From positions 62,001 to 126,000 of the IMG/VR virus record IMGVR_UViG_3300005663_000028: a stretch of 64,000 nucleotides of DNA. One strand, written 5' to 3'. A program made the position numbers and the translations under genes. Of this stretch, positions 48,484 through 57,413 are shown piece by piece (the stretch's first letter is position 1; each line of letters starts with the position of its first letter). Source of the stretch: a virus. A model generated the notes under the pieces. That model saw nothing but the letters and a program-made list of their open reading frames with translations. It was not told the DNA's origin and did no database searches.

Positions 48484-48817
48484 AATCATCCTCCAACCTC
48501 ACAACATCATCTAGTTCTGTTGTAGAACATTCAAGATAGACGGCAGGATGATCAGGGAAACTAAATGTGAGCCCACCTTTCATGCGATGATTGACTCCTG
48601 GAAGAATAGTTATATGATCTCCCTTGGTTAGCGTAAGTATTTCATGATCAAAATAGATCAATAGCACACCACTCAACACATATATCGTCTCGGTCTTATG
48701 TTTATGGTATTGCTTGCTACAGCGTTTACCTGGATTCATACACAATCTCTTGACAACGTACTTATCTCCAACAAAAAGTATCTCTTCTTTCCCCCATGGC
48801 TTTTCTATCGTTTTCAT
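48470..48817 (-). CDS. Cupin, type II phosphomannose isomerase-like (115 aa)
   Basis: EKPWGKEEIL near the start, YHKHKTETIYVLSGVLLI (two metal-binding His and a Glu), and GDHITILPGVNHRMKGG: the HxH-x3-E ... H cupin metal set as in ManC-type isomerase domains. Likely isomerises a hexose phosphate or epimerises a sugar. Overlaps the NTP-transferase start by 14 nt. Confidence 0.78.
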   Translation of the reverse strand: MKTIEKPWGKEEILFVGDKYVVKRLCMNPGKRCSKQYHKHKTETIYVLSGVLLIYFDHEILTLTKGDHITILPGVNHRMKGGLTFSFPDHPAVYLECSTTELDDVVRLEDDYGRE

Positions 48818-48818
48818 T

Positions 48819-49811
48819 TCAACACCCCAAAGATTCCAAGTAATGATCAATCACTCTCGTTATCTCACAAAGAATACCTTCTCTCACATCGCATTCTTCT
48901 GCAAGTTCACTTATCAATCGTTCATATAAAGGTTCATGGTAATGATAATGACCGGCTACCAAGGCACATAAGTATTGACCTTCCCAACTGTCAATCCATT
49001 TTTTCCAATTGTCATGATGAACTACACGACACACGAATCCCCTAGTGTCTATACCATAAATAAGAGCTTGAGACAAAACATAGTTTGTTTGTACGACACC
49101 CAACTGTGGTGCGATATTAACTGCATCTACTATTCCACGACGCCGCACTATCTGTTCTCTGGTTAAATAGTCGGCATTGTGCTCTTTCAGTTTTGTACCA
49201 CAACTTTTGAGAATTTCGTGCATCTTGCCTACGCTGTCTGTATTAAATGCACCAGTATTACGTGTTTCACGAACCAAACTCCCAGTCTGCACGACGTAAA
49301 AGACAGGGTTGGCCACTTGCTGGCACGCCTGTACGTCTTCTCTGATCTTGTTTACATCTAATTCTGCTATACCAACATTGTCGTCGGTACCTATTTCAAA
49401 CATAACGTCAGACCTAATATTCTTGGCAAATTTCATAAGTTCAACAGTTCGGTTAATTTTTTCTTGATGAGACATTTTAGCATGACACAGATCAATATGA
49501 ATTAGATCAAATCCGTTTTCTAGATCACACCTAATTGTATCCCTAACGGATTGTATCGTATCATCTTTTGGTCCGAATCCGGGTCCACAGTGATCGCGAC
49601 AAATGGTTACGTTAGATTTCGGGTACTTTCTTTCTATCTCGGCAATATAGTTCATATACTGTTGTGTGGTGAATACATATCCGCTATTTTTATCTACTTG
49701 ATTTCTAGAGCATATCAGCATCAATGGCTTACACCGAGTTTGTGAGCAATAGAAAACTGCCTCAATGATTTCCTTACTCATGGGTCCGCAGGCTAGCTTA
49801 GATATCGACAT
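48819..49811 (-). CDS. GatZ/KbaZ-like tagatose-bisphosphate aldolase family protein (330 aa)
   Basis: TIM-barrel protein with LMLICSRNQVDKNSGYV, TICRDHCGPGFG and FDLIHIDLCHAKM, matching the EATSNQVNQxGGY / GDHLGP / KIHLD pattern of the GatZ/AgaZ non-catalytic subunit of tagatose-1,6-bisphosphate aldolases. Shorter than the 420-aa bacterial version. A sugar-phosphate aldol or isomerase step in the cassette is inferred; it may be an independent enzyme. Confidence 0.6.
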   Translation of the reverse strand: MSISKLACGPMSKEIIEAVFYCSQTRCKPLMLICSRNQVDKNSGYVFTTQQYMNYIAEIERKYPKSNVTICRDHCGPGFGPKDDTIQSVRDTIRCDLENGFDLIHIDLCHAKMSHQEKINRTVELMKFAKNIRSDVMFEIGTDDNVGIAELDVNKIREDVQACQQVANPVFYVVQTGSLVRETRNTGAFNTDSVGKMHEILKSCGTKLKEHNADYLTREQIVRRRGIVDAVNIAPQLGVVQTNYVLSQALIYGIDTRGFVCRVVHHDNWKKWIDSWEGQYLCALVAGHYHYHEPLYERLISELAEECDVREGILCEITRVIDHYLESLGC

Positions 49812-50191
49812 TTTAGAAATTCATCCCCTTCCATTCCTTTGTTTCTTTCTAAATTAACACAAAGTGCCGTGTCAACACCTTTTCTTTCTGGTTTAACGTC
49901 GTTTATAACCATTCTCGGTCCTCGTGGCAAATCCATGATTAAATGATTCCACCACAATCCTGCCTTGCGCATCTGATCTTCTGTTGTCTTACGCATGCTT
50001 CCTGGCCTTCCAGTGGTTATGACAAGGGTATATCCTTTATGGCCCCATTGTTTGAACGCCTCTTTTACTCCGGGCAGCAATTCGCACGAATTAGACATAA
50101 TTGCACCTATGTCACCTTGATGCTTAAACACACAACCGTCTAAATCACAGAAAATTGTTTTAATATGTATCGCGTGATCAATCTGTGTCAC
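49793..50191 (-). CDS. HAD-family phosphatase (132 aa)
   Basis: GTG start at 50191 with GGGGAGG six bases upstream (an in-frame ATG at 50212 inside the polymerase gene is less well placed). TIFCDLDGCVF is HAD motif I with Asp nucleophile and acid, TLVITTGRPGS is motif II, and MVINDVKPERKGVD is motif IV-like. Resembles sugar-phosphate phosphatases of GmhB/KdsC scale. Likely removes a phosphate from a sugar intermediate. Confidence 0.78.
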   Translation of the reverse strand: MTQIDHAIHIKTIFCDLDGCVFKHQGDIGAIMSNSCELLPGVKEAFKQWGHKGYTLVITTGRPGSMRKTTEDQMRKAGLWWNHLIMDLPRGPRMVINDVKPERKGVDTALCVNLERNKGMEGDEFLKCRYLS

Positions 50192-50192
50192 T

Positions 50193-52511
50193 TTAATCCT
50201 CCCCGTCACCATCCGGATTATTAACCAGATTCATAGCCATCCACATCTTGTCTAGCGCGACGACCCCGAGGAAATCAAATTTAACAGCACCCATCTTCTC
50301 TGCATCTGCCATTTCCAAACCAACAACACGATCCTGGGTTTTCGCATCATAAACTAACGGAACCAGTTCTTCGATTGGTCTATCCGCAATAACTACACCT
50401 GCTGCGTGTCTAGATTGTGATTTTTTAGTACCTTCAATTCTCATAGCTTGGTCAAAAAGAGGCTTATACCATTCATAAGCTTCCTTAACGTATTCAACAT
50501 TGTGAACGGCCCATTGCAAGATACCATAATCATCACCGAACTCTTTGCGGGCTTCTTTTAATTCATCGGCAATTGACGCATCATCTGGCATATGTTTAGT
50601 AATGTCATTACATAGGTCGTGTGGAGATATGCTAATGTCTTTTTCATCGTTACCCTCTTTTACAGCCCTTACCTTCATCAAATGCTTAACCGTATCCGGA
50701 TTCGCACGGAATACTTCTTTTAGGGCGGCTTTTCCCTGAAGTCGTCCAAAGGTGATCATCTGAGCAACATATTCGTCACCCCATCGCCCTTTAAGGTATT
50801 CAATAACCCTGCCACGAAAAACAACTCCGATATCTGTATCGATGTCAGGGAGACTAATGTGACCATCGTGAGTCTTCACTTTTTTCGCAACATCCAGTTC
50901 TTCTGGCCCACATATTGTTATTCCAAGACCGTATGCTAGATGTGAATTTGACGGATTGACTGCTGGCTCAAGCTTGATCATATCGTACAAATACATCCAC
51001 ATCCTAGAATTATTCTTATCTATCCATTCAACCTCTTCCCTCATCGTGTCGGTAAACTTGACAGAATCACGATCCCTTATGTGTCTTGCTAAATGCTTCG
51101 ATACCGACTTCCTTTCTTCGTCTATATCCCTGGTGTGGAATAATTCGAAATTCTCCGACATCCAGGATACGAAGTCGGTTTGCCCGACATCGAAGTGGGG
51201 TGGAATGTTGCGACTTATATTATAAAACCGCTCAAAGTATAGTCCGTATTCGATTGGATCAATGCCAGTGATGCCCGTTAGATAGTTTACCAACGACCCA
51301 GCCCCAGAACCACGCCCCTTGCCACGGGGTCCATTATTTTTATCGATGAACTGACAAGCGTCCCAAACGATAAGAAAATAGTCTGCCAACCCAGCTTCCC
51401 TGACAACAATTAATTCTCTTTGCAGTCTTTCCCAGTATATCTTTTTCTGTGCAGGGTCCAGGTGAGTCAATTTAACCCCAGCGCCTTGAATACAAAGATG
51501 TTTGAGATATTCATTTGAGTCGAGTCCCAACTTTTCTGATTCATCATTTGTAAAAACTGGTAGATATGGACTATGCCCCATTGGGGAGTACTCTATTTGA
51601 GCGGCAATGTCTAGTGTGGTTTGCAGTTCTTTCTCTGTAAAGTGTTCTCTCATTTCTGCATAAGACGGAATATAGTAGTTGTCAGAGAGAAAGAAGTCCA
51701 TGACATCTTGACCTGTAGATATTTTGTAATCCTGAGCTTCTTTTGTCGTATGTAAAAATGCATAAAGCAAAAGTCTCTGGTCCTCAGCATCTTCTTTTCT
51801 ACAATAATGAGCATCAATAGATGCAACTGTCGGTACTCCAGTTTCTTCACTAAGCTCTCTTAAGCAGTCTAACACAACTGCTTGGATTCCCATGCCGGAA
51901 TTCTGAAGTTCAAGAAAATAGTTGCCTTTTCCAAAAACAGCGATATGTTTATGGATAATTGCTTTACCAACTTCTTTCCAATTGGGTTTTAGGTGTTGTC
52001 TAGACCCAGCAGCGTTTCCGTTTCTACCAGCCATGATCGCTTCTTTGAAGTCTGTGAACAATGCCATAGGCAATGCCCCGGCGATGCACGCTGATAGGAA
52101 TATCAGATTACCTCGTTTTGCAAATGGGGCTATCCCAGCTAAATCAATGCGCGGCTTGCGATAGAAATGATGGGGCTGATTAGATTCACTAACTAAACCC
52201 ATTAGGTCTTCGATTCCCCGGTCGTTCTTTGCCAGAACTATTAAGTGGTTCCGTTTGTTGTTGTCGTTGTTTTTGATTGTTGGGTCTTGTTCACAAACGT
52301 ACATTTCGATGCCTAAAATGGGTTGGATTTTCTGTTTTTTGCATTCGTCATAGAATGTTTTCATGCCTCCAATTCCACCATGGTCGGTAATCGATGCTGC
52401 TGGTAAACCTAGTTCTACACAACGATTCACAATGTCCTTGGGAGAACTGAGTCCATCCAGAAGGCTAAAAAACGAATGGATATGGAGTGGCGCATATGTT
52501 TTCTTTGACAT
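50193..52511 (-). CDS. dnaE: DNA polymerase III alpha, N-terminal half (772 aa)
   Basis: PHP domain (1-270) with PLHIHSFFSLLDG, SITDHGGIGG, ELQNSGMG and SIDAHY; the metal ligands look intact, so proofreading or phosphatase activity is possible. Palm: GRGSGAGSLVNYLTGI (about 399-414), LPDIDTD (554-560) with the catalytic aspartates, MITFGRLQGKAAL, SRHAAGVVIADRP, and KFDFLG (744-749) with the third aspartate. The chain stops 23 residues later. About 120 residues (431-550) are inserted before LPDIDTD compared with E. coli. Needs the C-half product. Confidence 0.93.
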   Translation of the reverse strand: MSKKTYAPLHIHSFFSLLDGLSSPKDIVNRCVELGLPAASITDHGGIGGMKTFYDECKKQKIQPILGIEMYVCEQDPTIKNNDNNKRNHLIVLAKNDRGIEDLMGLVSESNQPHHFYRKPRIDLAGIAPFAKRGNLIFLSACIAGALPMALFTDFKEAIMAGRNGNAAGSRQHLKPNWKEVGKAIIHKHIAVFGKGNYFLELQNSGMGIQAVVLDCLRELSEETGVPTVASIDAHYCRKEDAEDQRLLLYAFLHTTKEAQDYKISTGQDVMDFFLSDNYYIPSYAEMREHFTEKELQTTLDIAAQIEYSPMGHSPYLPVFTNDESEKLGLDSNEYLKHLCIQGAGVKLTHLDPAQKKIYWERLQRELIVVREAGLADYFLIVWDACQFIDKNNGPRGKGRGSGAGSLVNYLTGITGIDPIEYGLYFERFYNISRNIPPHFDVGQTDFVSWMSENFELFHTRDIDEERKSVSKHLARHIRDRDSVKFTDTMREEVEWIDKNNSRMWMYLYDMIKLEPAVNPSNSHLAYGLGITICGPEELDVAKKVKTHDGHISLPDIDTDIGVVFRGRVIEYLKGRWGDEYVAQMITFGRLQGKAALKEVFRANPDTVKHLMKVRAVKEGNDEKDISISPHDLCNDITKHMPDDASIADELKEARKEFGDDYGILQWAVHNVEYVKEAYEWYKPLFDQAMRIEGTKKSQSRHAAGVVIADRPIEELVPLVYDAKTQDRVVGLEMADAEKMGAVKFDFLGVVALDKMWMAMNLVNNPDGDGED

Positions 52512-52512
52512 C

Positions 52513-53460
52513 TTATTTCTCCTCAGGTTTTCCTATTGCAAGCTGACCTTCATAAGTCAAATTAGTGTAACGATCTTCTATGTATTCACTTCCCATTGTG
52601 TTTAAGTCCGACCAAACCCTATTGCAAATGCCGTTGTTGTTGAATGAACACATCTTGCAAGTCCAATGTCTATTTCTCAAAAGCAATGTGTCCTGCTTTA
52701 CCGTTGTGAAAAATCTATGTAATACCGCTACAGTCCTAGCCAAATCATCTTGAGAAAATGCTACTGTTACTGGCCCACCGTCGTTTGCATAGTAGAATGT
52801 AACGATTATGTTTTTGTATTGAGGATACAGAAAATACGCCGCCAAGTGATATAGTCGAGGCTGCACTTCTTTTGTAAGAACTTCTTCATCTATGTCTTCT
52901 TGTGTGTGAAAGTTTTTTCGATTACCAGTTTTCCAGTCCACAATTTCAATCGTTTCTTTGTCGATTTCTTTAACTAGGTCAATAAAGCCTCTCGCAGCAA
53001 ACTGATGTTTATTTCCATCTTTGTCAGTACATTCCCATTCTTCTCCTGGCATCTCCATTGCAAACCATTGTTCGATACCTATTGATTCGTTATCATATGG
53101 ATTGTAGTGTTTATCAGCTAATATTGTTTCTAAGGCAACCCTACACTTTTTGTGGTCAGCGGCTTCCTTAAGGTCTCCAGTTTCTTTATCTATACGAGTA
53201 GTCACCCGTCTAATCGCAATTTCAGGAGATTCTGCTGTCAACTCATCCCAGGCCCGATCCAACAACCACATTGGGTCAACATTAGTCTTGCCTCGCCTTT
53301 TCAGTTGACACATCCACTCAAGGGTTTTATGAACAATGCTTCCTTGCAGAGCCGCCAACCCAGTTTTAGTTTCCATCCCCAATATATAATGAAGAAAATA
53401 AGCAAATGAACAATGATAGTACATCCCAATTGCGCTGGCGCTGCATTTTGTTATTTTCAC
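52513..53460 (-). CDS. Cas4/RecB-like PD-(D/E)XK exonuclease with Fe-S cysteines (315 aa)
   Basis: Cys near the N-terminus (YHCSFAYF), LQGSIVHKTLEWM (His of motif I), FAARGFIDLVKE (Asp), IEIVDWKTG (E-x-K of the active site), QPRLYHLAAYFL, and CKMCSFNNNGICNR, which with the first Cys makes a 4Fe-4S set. PDDEXK_1/AddB type. Probable 5'-3' or 3'-5' DNA resection in recombination. Follows directly upstream of polymerase N-half. Confidence 0.85.
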   Translation of the reverse strand: MKITKCSASAIGMYYHCSFAYFLHYILGMETKTGLAALQGSIVHKTLEWMCQLKRRGKTNVDPMWLLDRAWDELTAESPEIAIRRVTTRIDKETGDLKEAADHKKCRVALETILADKHYNPYDNESIGIEQWFAMEMPGEEWECTDKDGNKHQFAARGFIDLVKEIDKETIEIVDWKTGNRKNFHTQEDIDEEVLTKEVQPRLYHLAAYFLYPQYKNIIVTFYYANDGGPVTVAFSQDDLARTVAVLHRFFTTVKQDTLLLRNRHWTCKMCSFNNNGICNRVWSDLNTMGSEYIEDRYTNLTYEGQLAIGKPEEK

Positions 53461-53894
53461 GATTTGTCTTCTTTGTCCTGCTCTGTGTATCGAGCGGGTC
53501 CATCCTGAAACAAGTGCTGGAGATGAATTACTTTATTCTCCATGTCATTTAGTAAGGCTGCCATCTCACATTTTGGTGGACGATCGTCATTTAATTTCTT
53601 ACATTCTATCGCATCAATAAGTACTCCGATACATGCTAAAGCACTTGCCAGATGAGGAACTTCGGTTTTTTGATCAGCCCATTCCCCATTAAACCACTTA
53701 TCTAGATGACGATTTACTGCTGCAAAATAAACAGAAGCCTTAACACCAGAGACTCTGTAGTTATAGCCCCCATACTTCAGATCACCTTCAGTCATAGCTA
53801 GAGCACCATACGCCCTTGCTGTAGTAGGAAATAGGCTCAAATCTAGTCTAGCTGTTGCCATTCTATCTTTAGGATTTGTATCTTTTTTCTTCAT
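53457..53894 (-). CDS. dATP/dGTP diphosphohydrolase-like protein (DUF5664, MazZ-related) (145 aa)
   Basis: NPKDRMATARLDLSLFPTTARAYGALAM, KYGGYNYRVSGVKASVYFAAVNRHLDKWF, and HLASALACIGVLIDAIE fit the small family named after the cyanophage S-2L diphosphohydrolase. It would cleave dNTP to dNMP and pyrophosphate, changing the dNTP pool. No PurZ or DatZ is seen in this window, so a diaminopurine genome is not supported. TAATG overlap with primase. Confidence 0.7.
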   Translation of the reverse strand: MKKKDTNPKDRMATARLDLSLFPTTARAYGALAMTEGDLKYGGYNYRVSGVKASVYFAAVNRHLDKWFNGEWADQKTEVPHLASALACIGVLIDAIECKKLNDDRPPKCEMAALLNDMENKVIHLQHLFQDGPARYTEQDKEDKS

Positions 53895-55054
53895 TAAACC
53901 TTTTCCTCCACCAAATAACCATCAGAAAACAACTCTGCCCGAGAAGCCTTCTGTATGATAGGATTAATTTTCTTTACAATATCATCTGCAAACATCTCGC
54001 CAATATCTTTTCCAGTCTCAGGTGTTACGCAAAATACTCGAAAGTAATGAATCAAATCTTGTTCTAACTTCTTCATAGCTTTGAGACCGGCTTCGTCATT
54101 ATCAAGCATACACACAATGGTTAACGCCCCTGCGTTCTGTAGCATCAACCGCTGCTGACGAGACATGCTAACCCCTAGTAGTGCTACGCTATTTCTAATC
54201 CCTGCCGCCTCACATGCCCAAACATCTCCAGGGCCTTCAACCAAAACAGCATAGCCCGTTTTGTTAATAAATGGTTTCGCATACCAAATATTGTAAAGAC
54301 TCAATTCCCCACGGAAGTCTTTGGAATGCTTCCATTTCGTGTACACTCCACCGTACTGCTTATCTGGACACGATTGTCGTTCAGGATGGTGATGCATTCC
54401 ACACTTAGAGCATTTGTCATAAATACTACGACCGGACCATCCAATCACATTTCTCCCTGTCACATCCAGAATAGGGAAAAACGCTCTTTTGTACATAGGT
54501 TTACCCTTAACGTTGCAGAATGAAATATAGTATCTAGCAATAATCTCCGGAGAAACACCTCGGTTAGGATAATAAACCTGATCTGATTGTAGCTGAGAAA
54601 CTATATCTCTCAGTGGTGTCCCCTTCCTATTGATAGTCGCTTGTTTTTTCTTATGCTGCTTGACAAATTTAGCTATCTCAATATCCTGAGCCGTACTTGC
54701 ATCAACACTACACTTATCCAACCCCAATGCCTGAGACACGAATCTGACCGCTTGCTGAAACCCCCATACTTTTTCTGTCTTGCTGCTCATCGCCCCACGG
54801 ACCAACCCAAACACGCTTGTCGATGGACCAGTTATCGGTTCAAGATGACAACCCCTGGTTTTACACTGCCAATGATTAGATCGAATAGCCCAAAACATAC
54901 CTCTTTGATTATCTCCCTCATGAACAGGACAGGCACATTGAAGATAATCGTGACGTTCAACAAATTCTAATCCTAGCGCATCGAACACCTCTGCTATGCG
55001 GTCATTAGCTCGATCTTGGATAAATGCCACTTTGTCACTGCTAATGTGTTTCAT
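53894..55054 (-). CDS. dnaG: DNA primase, DnaG-like
   Basis: CHC2-type zinc finger with C42, H45, C64 and C69 (from the ATG at 55054). Toprim core VLVEGPGDVWACEAAGI (acidic E) and CMLDNDEAGLKAM (the DxDxxG motif). C-terminal helicase-binding part is very short. 386 aa is smaller than bacterial DnaG (about 580), typical of phage primases. Start overlaps helicase end. Lays RNA primers for lagging strand. Confidence 0.9.
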   Translation of the reverse strand: MKHISSDKVAFIQDRANDRIAEVFDALGLEFVERHDYLQCACPVHEGDNQRGMFWAIRSNHWQCKTRGCHLEPITGPSTSVFGLVRGAMSSKTEKVWGFQQAVRFVSQALGLDKCSVDASTAQDIEIAKFVKQHKKKQATINRKGTPLRDIVSQLQSDQVYYPNRGVSPEIIARYYISFCNVKGKPMYKRAFFPILDVTGRNVIGWSGRSIYDKCSKCGMHHHPERQSCPDKQYGGVYTKWKHSKDFRGELSLYNIWYAKPFINKTGYAVLVEGPGDVWACEAAGIRNSVALLGVSMSRQQRLMLQNAGALTIVCMLDNDEAGLKAMKKLEQDLIHYFRVFCVTPETGKDIGEMFADDIVKKINPIIQKASRAELFSDGYLVEEKV

Positions 55055-56483
55055 GAGCCTCGTTATCCGGCACAGATTGCGCAACTTGTGAAAACTGCTT
55101 ACCTTCTATAAACGCCCCTACTGATAACCTGCTTAAGATATTGATATAATTACCGCTTTCCATTCCCGGTCCGTTTCTAGTGTCTGTTACTACCAATTTT
55201 TTAGTTCCATTTACTGGGGGGTCTTCGTTCAATTCTGTTGGTGTTTTATCTTTTAGGATGGTAAAGTTAGAGCATAGCCATCCAATTCTATCTGACCCAG
55301 AAATTACATGAGCACCTTCTTTTTCAACACCATCTCGGTTTAATTGAACAGTAGCAAGAATGGGTAATCCAAATTTAACGGCAAAGTTATGCAACGCAGT
55401 AATGAGAAACCCGAGTAATTGATGTTCTTGTAGATTATTTTTAAACCCACCATCATCCATCAGTTTCAAATAGTCGTAAATAATTAAACATGGCTTAGTT
55501 GCCCCACTATCAGTAAATCCAACAGTTTTAGATAACCATCGTCTTGCAATCGACATAATTGCTTGCGGAGATAAGCCTGCTACGGAAAAATGATCAATGG
55601 GAAGTTGTTCAATCTTTTTCTGACAACCCCAGAGAGCTTCTGACTCATGTTCATTACTTTCGAATTGACCAGTTTCAACATGATTCAATTCCACGCCAGA
55701 TACCAAAGAAGTTAACCTATACAATTGCATATCACTGGTAAGTTCTGTATCTAAATACAGTACCGGTATTCCGTTCCCTGCTACGTTACGAGCTATATTT
55801 ATACAGAGAAAACTTTTTCCTTGCTTCTGACGAGCCCCAATAACATTAACCGTAGCGGGACGAAAACCTCCTCCAATCATAGCATCCCATATAGGAAATC
55901 CCGTTGGTATACCTACAATGTCCTGTGGATTTTCTGATAAAGCATCCATGGTGCTCTTGAACTTATCTCCTAAAGTTACAACCCCAACACCCTGGCTCGT
56001 TATTTGACCAGTAAACTCAAACACCGGCTCTTCAATTAAGCTGATGATTTCATCAACACCTTCTACTCCAGTAACCTTTTTAAGACTGGATTGTATCGTT
56101 GCTGCTATCATATACGCACGACGAGCTAAGGATAGTTTATATACCGCAGCTACTAATGACCGAACATTATCTTGAGACGACCCTGTTTCACCAATAATAT
56201 CCTCAAGATATTCTGAGTATTTTCCTCCCGTAATGAAATTGCTGTACCCAAGAATTTTTGCCACTGCCTGTATACTCGGAATATCGAATGTTTTAGTATC
56301 TTCGTTATGAACCAGATGGGAGATGATTTTGAAAAGTTTTTGGTTGTGGGTCCAATAGAAGTCTCTTACACTAATAATCTCTTCAACTTCAAAGAAACAA
56401 TCTGCTCCGTACGTAGTTATTCCGGCAAGGATAGCTCGTTCCATACCAGAGTCTTGAAGAATAGCGTTGGTCTTGTTACCCAT
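55041..56483 (-). CDS. dnaB: Replicative DNA helicase, DnaB-like
   Basis: N-terminal helical DnaB domain (NAILQDSGMERAILAGITTYG...), linker with VGIPTGFPIWDAMIGGGF, Walker A GARQKQGKS, Walker B CLIIYDYLKLM, ILATVQLNRDG (H3/H4) and SGSDRIGWLCSN. 480 aa, full length. Forms the hexamer that unwinds DNA ahead of the split polymerase. Confidence 0.95.
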   Translation of the reverse strand: MGNKTNAILQDSGMERAILAGITTYGADCFFEVEEIISVRDFYWTHNQKLFKIISHLVHNEDTKTFDIPSIQAVAKILGYSNFITGGKYSEYLEDIIGETGSSQDNVRSLVAAVYKLSLARRAYMIAATIQSSLKKVTGVEGVDEIISLIEEPVFEFTGQITSQGVGVVTLGDKFKSTMDALSENPQDIVGIPTGFPIWDAMIGGGFRPATVNVIGARQKQGKSFLCINIARNVAGNGIPVLYLDTELTSDMQLYRLTSLVSGVELNHVETGQFESNEHESEALWGCQKKIEQLPIDHFSVAGLSPQAIMSIARRWLSKTVGFTDSGATKPCLIIYDYLKLMDDGGFKNNLQEHQLLGFLITALHNFAVKFGLPILATVQLNRDGVEKEGAHVISGSDRIGWLCSNFTILKDKTPTELNEDPPVNGTKKLVVTDTRNGPGMESGNYINILSRLSVGAFIEGKQFSQVAQSVPDNEAHETH

Positions 56484-56997
56484 TAAGTCTACCCTTAGTT
56501 CCTTTGAGACATTTTGGACACTTTTGTCCTATCTCTCCGTTGGGCCTATCAGAATTAAAAAATTCAGTACATTCGCTGCACGTTGCTTTGTAAATTGTCG
56601 CAGGTGGTCTTTTTACCCTTGTTTTGTTATTCCTTGTTTTCATCGCCTTTTGTTTATTTTTTTCTATTTCTTCAGGATCAGGGGAGTTGGTAATAAAGTG
56701 AGTATTATCATCTGTTAAGATAGAATCGTCTTCTACCTCCTTGGTTTTTTTCTTCTTTTTCCCACTTCCCTTTGGGCGTCCAGACTTTTTCTTTTCTGGA
56801 TTTGTGGTTTTCCGTATTGAGGTATTGGATACTATAGCACCAATGTTAGCCAATGCTTCTTCTGCCGAAAAAGTCCCAATAAATTCCTCTATTTGTGGTA
56901 CCGGCAATGAAATCCCCGTTAACAATGAGTATCCCTGACAAACATCTTCCCAACTACCTTTTGTAATACCTTGTTTTATATAATCTATTGGACTCAT
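56476..56997 (-). CDS. Basic zinc-ribbon protein beside DnaB (173 aa)
   Basis: Helical N-terminus; residues about 68-84 are basic (NPEKKKSGRPKGSGKKKKK, an AT-hook-like GRPKG core); the C-terminus has CSECTEFF and CPKCLKG, a four-Cys ribbon. Placed next to the helicase gene. Could aid loading or DNA contact, but no family is recognised. Confidence 0.55.
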   Translation of the reverse strand: MSPIDYIKQGITKGSWEDVCQGYSLLTGISLPVPQIEEFIGTFSAEEALANIGAIVSNTSIRKTTNPEKKKSGRPKGSGKKKKKTKEVEDDSILTDDNTHFITNSPDPEEIEKNKQKAMKTRNNKTRVKRPPATIYKATCSECTEFFNSDRPNGEIGQKCPKCLKGTKGRLNG

Positions 56998-57413
56998 CTA
57001 TTCACCCCTTCGTTATACCTAGCTCTAACTAACCCACTAATACTTTGTCCAATCATTTCAATTCTACGGGTAAGATATGCAATCCGTTCCACTCTTAACT
57101 CTGCCAACCTTACCCATTCGTTCAGTTTTGGTTTGTCGTCTCCGAATAAACGATTGACTACTTGGCCAGACCATCTGAGAAAGGTCTTACATTCATTCGT
57201 CTTCTGTTGGAGGAATAGGGCGTATTGCGATAAAATGACTGCGTCTTCGGATAATTCTGTTGACGACCTTTCTCTTAGAGACTCCCTTGTAAACCCAAGA
57301 ATATCTTCTACCTCAGTGTTGGATGGTTGATAGTAAGGAAGCCCAAGAGATTCTATCCATCGATCAAGCTCGTTCCTATAAACAGTTTTTTCATCTTGCA
57401 AGCTACTCATCAT
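56994..57413 (-). CDS. Unknown helical protein (139 aa)
   Basis: All-helical, including ILSQYALFLQQKTNECKTFLRWSGQVV and ERIAYLTRRIEMIGQSI. ATG preceded by GAGATTT and overlapping the endonuclease gene by 11 nt. Not recognised. Possibly a helicase-associated or structural replication accessory by position. Confidence 0.5.
   Translation of the reverse strand: MMSSLQDEKTVYRNELDRWIESLGLPYYQPSNTEVEDILGFTRESLRERSSTELSEDAVILSQYALFLQQKTNECKTFLRWSGQVVNRLFGDDKPKLNEWVRLAELRVERIAYLTRRIEMIGQSISGLVRARYNEGVNR

Noticed and set aside
48819-49811. Bacterial chromosome contamination around the sugar genes
   Set aside because: Genes before and after are translationally overlapped with phage replication genes on the same strand, so the cassette belongs to the phage.
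50193-52511. Split intein joining the two DnaE halves
   Set aside because: The N-half ends in a short acidic tail (NNPDGDGED) and the C-half starts MITFTNCKCQ. Neither has room for intein fragments, and no Cys-start or terminal HN-Cys motif of usable length is present.
53457-53894. Evidence for a diaminopurine (Z) genome
   Set aside because: Only the MazZ-like gene is present here; PurZ and DatZ are not seen.
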